The notes under the pieces are model-generated. The model saw only the letters and a list, made by a program, of their open reading frames with translations. It was not told the origin of the DNA and ran no database searches. A stretch of 64,000 nt of DNA from Anaerolineaceae bacterium (GTDB taxonomy: Bacteria; Chloroflexota; Anaerolineae; Anaerolineales; Anaerolineaceae), in contig JAURZL010000013.1 in NCBI GenBank assembly GCA_030653365.1, forward strand, positions 186,001 to 250,000, read 5' to 3'. Shown in pieces: positions 58,428 through 64,000 of the stretch. Each line of letters starts with the position of its first letter. Within the stretch, counting starts at the first letter, position 1. The position numbers and the translations under genes are program-made.

Positions 58428-59531
58428 ATGGAGGAATCACACCTTTATCTTCAAATTGCTGAAACAATTCGCAGAGATATCATCGAGGGAAAACTCAGCC
58501 CAGGTGATAAGTTGCCTTCGGTTAGAGAACTAAGTAAACAGTGGGGTTGTACACAAGGAACTGTGCAAAGAGCATATCATGAACTTTCAAATTTAGGAAT
58601 TTTGGATAGCCGAGCAGGAAAAGGTACTCGGGTTAGCGGAATACTTACCCCGATTCAAAGAAAAAAGGATACGGTTATTCGAAAGGCGAATCTTATTAAT
58701 CGTTCAGAAGAATTTTTACTGGAGTCATTATCGAAAGGATTCAACCTCAATGAGATTCAGTATTCATTAAATCTAGCAATGGACCGTTGGAGGATGGCAG
58801 AAATCCAGGATCTTAACAAAATAGAGAAAACAATTAAATATACAGGAAGTCATGATCCTTTATTTAATTCAATATCATCCAGGTTTTCTGAATTATTTCC
58901 AGGATTTGGAATAAAAATCGAATTTTCCGGAAGTATGGGCGGTTTACAGGCACTTTTTAACCGCCAATCTGATCTGGCAGGTTGTCATCTCTGGGATTCT
59001 AATAGTGACACCTATAATCTGACTGCGGTCCAAAGTATTTTTCGAACCGAAAAAATGGTGTTGGTTACATTAGCACACCGCAGATTGGGATTTATCTTAC
59101 CTCCTGGTAATCCATTAAAAATTCAAACTTTTGGAGATCTTGTGAGAAAGAGGGTTCGATTTGCGAATAGGCAGAAAGGATCTGGAACAAGAATTTGGTT
59201 GGATACGATGTTAATGAAGAACGGTATCGCGCCCGATCAAATCTTTGGTTATGAAAATGAATTTTCCACTCATTCAGAAATTGGACGAGTGATTGCTGAA
59301 GGAAGTGTGGGAGTTGGTTTGGGTTTGGAATCAGTAGCTGTCGCTTATGGTTTGGACTTCGAATTTCAGACACTTGAAAAATATGATTTAGTTTTTCATT
59401 ATGATCAAATTGATCAGACACCATTTAATTTGCTAATCGAATGGCTGGGAACCGCTGATGCGAAAAATTACATCACTCAATTTCCTGGATATGAGAACAG
59501 AGAAACAGGAATTGTTAAGTTTTCGGTTTAA
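58428..59531 (+). CDS. GntR-type HTH fused to periplasmic-binding-like domain
   Basis: 367 aa. Winged helix at 1-75: IAETIRRDIIEGKLSPGDKLPSVRELSKQWGCTQGTVQRAYHEL and AGKGTRV. C-terminal 200 residues are a PBP_like (molybdate/LysR-type substrate) domain: FSGSMGGLQALFNRQSDLAGCHLWD, RVRFANRQKGSGTRIWLDTML, GYENEFSTHSEIGRVIAEGSVGVGLGLE. Known from ModE-like and archaeal one-component regulators. The ligand is small and anionic. Divergent from the SLC13 gene by 155 nt and followed by a VOC gene. Confidence 0.9.
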   Translation: MEESHLYLQIAETIRRDIIEGKLSPGDKLPSVRELSKQWGCTQGTVQRAYHELSNLGILDSRAGKGTRVSGILTPIQRKKDTVIRKANLINRSEEFLLESLSKGFNLNEIQYSLNLAMDRWRMAEIQDLNKIEKTIKYTGSHDPLFNSISSRFSELFPGFGIKIEFSGSMGGLQALFNRQSDLAGCHLWDSNSDTYNLTAVQSIFRTEKMVLVTLAHRRLGFILPPGNPLKIQTFGDLVRKRVRFANRQKGSGTRIWLDTMLMKNGIAPDQIFGYENEFSTHSEIGRVIAEGSVGVGLGLESVAVAYGLDFEFQTLEKYDLVFHYDQIDQTPFNLLIEWLGTADAKNYITQFPGYENRETGIVKFSV

Positions 59532-59574
59532 TTTTTGGATATATTTTTTCTAACACTTCAAATAGGAGAAAAAG

Positions 59575-59979
59575 ATGAATTATTCATTTGGACATATTCA
59601 GTTCAATATTGATCCAAAAAACCAACTATTTTATTCAGACTTGATGAATTTTTTAGGTTGGAAGGAAATTCACAAAAATGAAAATATGTTAGGGGTTGGG
59701 CACTCGGATGGATCAAGTTTATGGTTTTCAAAAGGATTATCACAGGTTGAAAATAATTATGATGGTCCTGGAATGAATCATTTTGCTTTTCATACAAAAA
59801 CCTTAACCGATGTTGACAAGGCTGTTGAATATCTGTCTTCTAAAGGTGCGCCAACATTATTCGAGACTCCCAGACATCGGCCAGAATTTAGTAATGATCC
59901 TAATCACACCTATTATCAGGTAATGTTCTCATCTCCAGATAAAATTCTTTTTGAAATTGTTTACATAGGCGAAAAATAA
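59575..59979 (+). CDS. VOC-superfamily (glyoxalase-like) protein
   Basis: 134 aa. Two betaalphabetabetabeta modules: FGHIQFNID..NQLFYSDLMNFLGW and MNHFAFHTKTLTDVDKAVEYL, with HxxF(H) and HTYYQVMFSSPDKILFEIVY supplying potential metal His/Glu ligands. AGGAGAAAAAG before ATG. Metal-dependent lyase, dioxygenase or resistance protein; its neighbour GntR-PBP might regulate it. Confidence 0.85.
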   Translation: MNYSFGHIQFNIDPKNQLFYSDLMNFLGWKEIHKNENMLGVGHSDGSSLWFSKGLSQVENNYDGPGMNHFAFHTKTLTDVDKAVEYLSSKGAPTLFETPRHRPEFSNDPNHTYYQVMFSSPDKILFEIVYIGEK

Positions 59980-60006
59980 TTCTCAATCATCTGTGTAAAA
60001 AGAAAC

Positions 60007-60037
60007 GCCTGCCACCAATTGGATACTGATGACAGGC
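60007..60037 (-). terminator. Terminator of the alpha-2-macroglobulin-like gene
   Basis: GCCTG(C)CA / TG(A)CAGGC stem with one mismatch; on the minus strand it is followed by GTTTCTTTTT. Lies about 30 nt after the stop at 60069. Convergent VOC gene may use it too. Confidence 0.5.
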
Positions 60038-60068
60038 ATTCCTGATTGAATTTCATTAATTCAAATGT

Positions 60069-63000
60069 TCACTCAACAATTACGATATCACTTTGTCCTC
60101 GACCAAATACTTCCGGTGAATACATTTCTTCCGCTTTGGTAGGAGGAACAATGAATGTACCTGGCATGGTTGCTCTTGCAAAATAGGTATATTCATAAAC
60201 GCCATCCCATAACAGACTGGTGAATACCTCCACCCGTGAATCCCTCAGATTCTGATGTTGATACCATTGATACCACCAGTAGAAATTATTTCTGGATTGC
60301 CCCGGATCTTCTGGTAAACTTTCGCTCACAGCAAGATTTGGATTGATTATTTCAAGACCTGCCGGTAAGGGGTCAACCAGGGCGACGTGATACCTTCTGT
60401 TATCAGCAACCATCGTCAGACGAACTTTTACTCTGCTGCCAGCTTTAATATGCCAGATCCCGTCTTCATCCAACCATACATCATTGGGGTCGTCTACACC
60501 TTCATAAATTCTTTGGACAACAAATCCCATTTCTAACGGATCAAGTCGTAAATCTGTTGGTGCATATTTGAGACCCAGGCGGTAATATAATCTACCTTGA
60601 CCGTCTTTTGATAAAATTAACTGTTCAGACTGGTTTTCCTCGGTAATCTCAATTAAATCCTTCATCGGGATTATCGTTTGATTTCTATCCGTAGAATATC
60701 CGCTAAATGTTGATTCTCCTGCATATATATCACCCAACCAAATTCGTGCGACAAAATCGGGTTCTTCGGATTCATATTCATTGAAGTAACTATTAAGGGC
60801 TAACAAGACAAAGACATTTTCCTGGGTGTTATCCCAACGTCCTTTTGTGCGGTGGGCTTGTAGTCCGTTCACTACTTTGGGAATGAGATCCGATTGGGGG
60901 TTATCTGCAATCATTGCATCCAACAATAAGGCATCTGTACGACGGTTTGAGTGTAAAAGGACATAATCATCGTCTGAATACCCATTAAAGAAATTTGCAG
61001 CACCAGCGGTTTCAACGACTCGATTCCCGACATGTTTTTGAATTTCTTGTACTGTCGATTCAAATTGAGGATCCTGTAATAATACCTGCCAAACCCATGC
61101 AATGGCATCTAAGGACATTTCAGACAAACCTTGATCATCAACTAAAGCCTTTGCCTTTACTGGATCTTTATCTCCCATTCTCATTCTTACATAGAGCGCA
61201 TAGGCACTGATTGTTTGTTTCGTCTTCAAACTATACCAGGCTGGATAATACTGCTCAATATTTTGGAGATAGGTCAAGGAACTCCCCCATACATCTTCAG
61301 AAACCTCAAAACCCATCAATTTGGCATGTTGTAAAGCATGTGAAACATGCACGGTATGGAATGGTATGGATGGGTATCCTTTTGCCCAATAAGGAAAGCC
61401 ACCATCCCAATTTTGTAATTTAGATAAACCTTCAATGTCATTTTGGATGGATATCTCCATCTCTTCCGGAGTTGGTAAACCTTCTGCATTAAAAGCTGAC
61501 AAAACTTCTCGCAATGCAGCAATCGCCAAAATTCTTGAAGCCATTTGTTCACTACTATTGAAAGGATATGAAACCAGATAGAGAACAGCATCAGACAGAC
61601 TATTTAGTGCTGTTGATGATGTGGTTATTTCCAGACCACCAAACTGTGGGAAAACACCCTCAGGGGACAATACAGGTTGGGTAACAGAGTTGTTATCTAG
61701 TACCCCATAGGTAGCAAATGCTTCAGTTGTTGCAGGTGTGAAAACTGGCAAGGATATTTGGGCTGCATCAGAAAATGATTCCGATACTGCAGCAATTTGC
61801 ATGTAGGTATTTCCAGCCATAATCGTTTTACCAGGAAATCTGACTTCAATACGGTCATTGGCTGGAATGGTGACCAGCAATCCCTGGTTTCCCGTTAATT
61901 CGAGGTTGCTTGTTTCAATCACAACCTTTGCTTCCAATGGTTCATCGGTTTGATTTTGAAGCACAACGGGGATCTCGAATTGATCACCAAAATTTAGAAA
62001 ACGAGACATGGAAGGTCTGACCATCAGTGGTAACCGGGCAGTAATGTTCGCTTCACTACTTCCAAACATTTTTCCACCCGGATCGGCTGCAACTGCCATG
62101 ATACGATAACGGGTGAGATTATCTGGAAGCTTGAATTTCACTGTCACATTTCCATTTGCATCGGTTTCTTCTTCAGGTGAAAAGATAGCCAAAGGATTAA
62201 AGTCGGTTCGGACTGAAATCGCACTTGTAGATTGTGAACTATCCGATTCAGCAGACTCCATCATCGGAGCTGCCGCCATGGCGGGTTCTTCCATTCCTCC
62301 TCCACGACCCATATCACTTGCCATTCCATCGGTAACAGATTTGTTTAAGGTTTGGGTTGCCATCGCTTGAGGTAAATCGCCAGCTAATGTGCTGGGATCT
62401 ACAAGGATGATGTTTGCTCTGGTGTAAATACTGGAAAAATCTGAATACCTTTCAGAATAAAATATTGAGATAGGATCGACTAATTTATATTGTGTTAGTG
62501 CAAGGATGGCTTCGTCAACAATAACCAACGCCACTTCCGCATTCGGTATCGGAAGTCCATTCAAATCTTCCACATTAACGGTAATACTTGAACGTTCACC
62601 TGGTGATAATAATGTTTGTTCTGGATCGATGCTGACGGATAGAGTGCGACTTGTAGGGGGTATTTCCAGGATTAATGAACCTGAAGCAAAAGCAGGTCTG
62701 GGTGGAATATCATTTAATTTCTCGCCCTGATCATCAATTCTTATTGATGCTCCATTCAAATCCACTTGAATATTGATGTTTGGAATCTGTGTTTCTTTGA
62801 TTGGAATTTCGAGGGTAATAGTTGATTCTTCCAGCTTAAACGGTTGAGAATATAATATCCCACTGCGGCTTACTGTCAGTAAACCTTCTGCTGGATAAAA
62901 AGGTGATTGAACAAGAATATTGGCAGTGTCACCAGGTTGGTAATTTTCTTTATCTGGGATCAATGTAACTTGTTCCTGTTCGATATCACGAGCTGGAGGA

Positions 63001-64000
63001 AGATCGCCTCCGCTAACCCAACGATCAAACTGACTATAATTTTTTCTACCTTTTTCGTCAGTTATCATTGCTTTAATCTGATATTTACCCCCGATGGGTG
63101 TCTCAAAGCTACATTGAACGGGTTCTTCTTTTGATTGAACGGAGCAGGTTTGAATGTTTTCAAAAACTTCAACCCATTCTCCTTTTTGATATTTCCAAAC
63201 GATTCTCCCAGCAGTAACTTCAACTAATTGATTTGAAATTGGATTTCCATCTAAATCAGTTACTATCAAATCGATTTTCAATGTTTCATTTTTCTCAACA
63301 AAATATTTTTCACTCCGTAATCCTACATATTTGTCAGCGGGATGAACCATAAGTGTCGTAGCACCTGCCCATGCCTGGCGGTTTACATCCATCACAACCG
63401 CTTCTGCGATAACACTTTGCGGTCGGGTTTCTTCATTCGCCTCAAATTCCATTTGCAGAAAATGATTGCCGCTTGAATCTGTTTTTCCTGTGAATGTTTG
63501 CCCAGGTGAATTGGGTTCATATCCCCATTCGAATCCTACTGAATAATTCATTCTGTAGGAGAACCACCAGGGCTCCCATATCCCAAATGAAAAATCTGGC
63601 CAATTGGGTGGCTGATAATTTGTTTCCGTTGATGATACATTCCAGGTTACCTCTGCATTTGGTAATGCTCCACCAGCAAAATAAGCTGCTTCGACAGCTA
63701 CCACAGCACTTCCATCAGCAAAATATGGTCCCACAGTTTCATTACGCGCAAGGACTTCGAATTCTGGTCGTCTGAATTCCTGAATTTGAAAATAATGAAA
63801 GTAATCTCGTCCATCAACACCATTAACATTTCCTGAAAGGGTTAATTGAATATTGGCAGCACCGAGATTTACTCTATCTGGAATTTTGAAGGAAAAATCA
63901 AAACCGCCGATACTATTGACATTCATTGAATCTGTGACCAATTCATTTCCTTGAGAATCAAAGACACGATAATTGATTTGTTCGAACGAACTTTCAGGTA
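60069..64000 (-). CDS. Alpha-2-macroglobulin-like protein (C-terminal part, runs off edge)
   Basis: At least 1310 aa; the frame stays open to the right edge, so the N-terminus is outside the window. MG-type beta-sandwich domains are visible (VEVTAGRIVWKYQKGE, VLSVSIDPEQTLLSPG-like segments), a Met/Gly/Ser-rich bait-like stretch (MASDMGRGGGMEEPAMAAA), then YRIMAVAADPGGKMFG and the alpha/alpha TED-like domain: YLVSYPFNSSEQMASRIL, GGFPYWAKGYPSIPFHTVHV. The thioester CxEQ is SSEQ here (Ser codon 61554-61556). A C-terminal receptor-like domain ends near 60069. Secreted or membrane-tethered protease trap or envelope protein. Confidence 0.9.
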   Translation of the reverse strand, partial: PESSFEQINYRVFDSQGNELVTDSMNVNSIGGFDFSFKIPDRVNLGAANIQLTLSGNVNGVDGRDYFHYFQIQEFRRPEFEVLARNETVGPYFADGSAVVAVEAAYFAGGALPNAEVTWNVSSTETNYQPPNWPDFSFGIWEPWWFSYRMNYSVGFEWGYEPNSPGQTFTGKTDSSGNHFLQMEFEANEETRPQSVIAEAVVMDVNRQAWAGATTLMVHPADKYVGLRSEKYFVEKNETLKIDLIVTDLDGNPISNQLVEVTAGRIVWKYQKGEWVEVFENIQTCSVQSKEEPVQCSFETPIGGKYQIKAMITDEKGRKNYSQFDRWVSGGDLPPARDIEQEQVTLIPDKENYQPGDTANILVQSPFYPAEGLLTVSRSGILYSQPFKLEESTITLEIPIKETQIPNINIQVDLNGASIRIDDQGEKLNDIPPRPAFASGSLILEIPPTSRTLSVSIDPEQTLLSPGERSSITVNVEDLNGLPIPNAEVALVIVDEAILALTQYKLVDPISIFYSERYSDFSSIYTRANIILVDPSTLAGDLPQAMATQTLNKSVTDGMASDMGRGGGMEEPAMAAAPMMESAESDSSQSTSAISVRTDFNPLAIFSPEEETDANGNVTVKFKLPDNLTRYRIMAVAADPGGKMFGSSEANITARLPLMVRPSMSRFLNFGDQFEIPVVLQNQTDEPLEAKVVIETSNLELTGNQGLLVTIPANDRIEVRFPGKTIMAGNTYMQIAAVSESFSDAAQISLPVFTPATTEAFATYGVLDNNSVTQPVLSPEGVFPQFGGLEITTSSTALNSLSDAVLYLVSYPFNSSEQMASRILAIAALREVLSAFNAEGLPTPEEMEISIQNDIEGLSKLQNWDGGFPYWAKGYPSIPFHTVHVSHALQHAKLMGFEVSEDVWGSSLTYLQNIEQYYPAWYSLKTKQTISAYALYVRMRMGDKDPVKAKALVDDQGLSEMSLDAIAWVWQVLLQDPQFESTVQEIQKHVGNRVVETAGAANFFNGYSDDDYVLLHSNRRTDALLLDAMIADNPQSDLIPKVVNGLQAHRTKGRWDNTQENVFVLLALNSYFNEYESEEPDFVARIWLGDIYAGESTFSGYSTDRNQTIIPMKDLIEITEENQSEQLILSKDGQGRLYYRLGLKYAPTDLRLDPLEMGFVVQRIYEGVDDPNDVWLDEDGIWHIKAGSRVKVRLTMVADNRRYHVALVDPLPAGLEIINPNLAVSESLPEDPGQSRNNFYWWYQWYQHQNLRDSRVEVFTSLLWDGVYEYTYFARATMPGTFIVPPTKAEEMYSPEVFGRGQSDIVIVE

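Noticed and set aside
60069..63941. Treating the A2M-like frame as complete with a start at 63941
   Set aside because: The codon at 63941 is an internal TTG; the frame continues open to base 64000 with MG-domain-like sequence.
1..64000. Search for CRISPR arrays, tRNA/rRNA genes, IS elements, integrases and phage genes
   Set aside because: No regular spaced repeats, no cloverleaf-like stretch in the short intergenic gaps, and no transposase or integrase frames were seen.

Overview
The window looks like part of a low-GC bacterial chromosome with almost no non-coding space and long runs of same-strand genes. My best guess is a Chloroflexota (Anaerolineae-like) bacterium. The reasons are ABC solute-binding lipoproteins with long Pro/Ala/Glu linkers after the lipobox, many paralogous sugar and organic-acid catabolic operons, an alpha-2-macroglobulin-like protein, and archaeal-type C1 and phosphoglycerate mutase enzymes beside bacterial ones. 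No rRNA, tRNA, IS element, phage or CRISPR was seen, and taxonomy is inference only.

Region 1 (1-14.3 kb, minus strand) reads as one long amino-sugar/glycan operon. It runs GntR regulator, UROD-like protein, beta-propeller, two amidohydrolases, binding-protein-dependent sugar ABC transporter, C45 acyltransferase-like hydrolase, GH88/105-like barrel protein, SIS protein, NagA, NagB, LacI and a truncated gene. Near-consensus divergent promoters at 14.35-14.44 kb separate it from region 2.

Region 2 (14.5-34.5 kb, plus strand) is the most unusual part and looks like a phosphorylated-compound uptake and processing system. It has two HAD proteins, a circularly permuted cofactor-independent phosphoglycerate mutase (iPGM) followed by a P-loop kinase, and an archaeal-type phosphoglycerate mutase followed by a paralogous kinase. 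These are followed by an RpiR/SIS regulator, an Fbp/Afu-type ABC transporter, a double-HAD protein, a HAD/TIM-barrel fusion, a PhoU-like (DUF47) protein, two tandem PiT phosphate transporters, a PfkB kinase and an UlaG-like metallo-hydrolase. All five HAD domains have Gly where phosphatases have the second Asp of DxD. The first HAD gene and the rpiR gene share promoter architecture.

Region 3 (34.8-50.6 kb) has glucuronate isomerase and a polysaccharide deacetylase-like protein. Next comes a BMP/nucleoside-type ABC transporter followed by a methenyl-H4MPT cyclohydrolase (Mch) homologue and an SsnA/TrzA-like amidohydrolase. A convergent minus-strand operon carries a three-subunit FAD/2Fe-2S amine-oxidase-like complex, a pterin-dependent methyltransferase (MeTr/AcsE-like), a Mer-like LLM flavin enzyme and another DAO-family flavoenzyme. 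Together they suggest catabolism of an N-methylated or cyclic amidine/purine-like compound with transfer of its C1 unit to a pterin.

Region 4 (50.6-64 kb) is assorted envelope and transport genes: a GT-C-like membrane protein, a secreted three-repeat protein, a VIT1/CCC1 transporter, a DHA2-type MFS pump, an SLC13/TrkA-C permease, a GntR-PBP regulator with a VOC protein, and an alpha-2-macroglobulin-like protein without the thioester Cys that runs off the right edge.

Across regions, all three ABC binding-protein cistrons have a start-less AAGGAGGT (perfect anti-16S match) in the leader 63-96 nt upstream and a stem-loop just downstream. This resembles a stabiliser-SD plus 3' hairpin arrangement for binding-protein mRNA.
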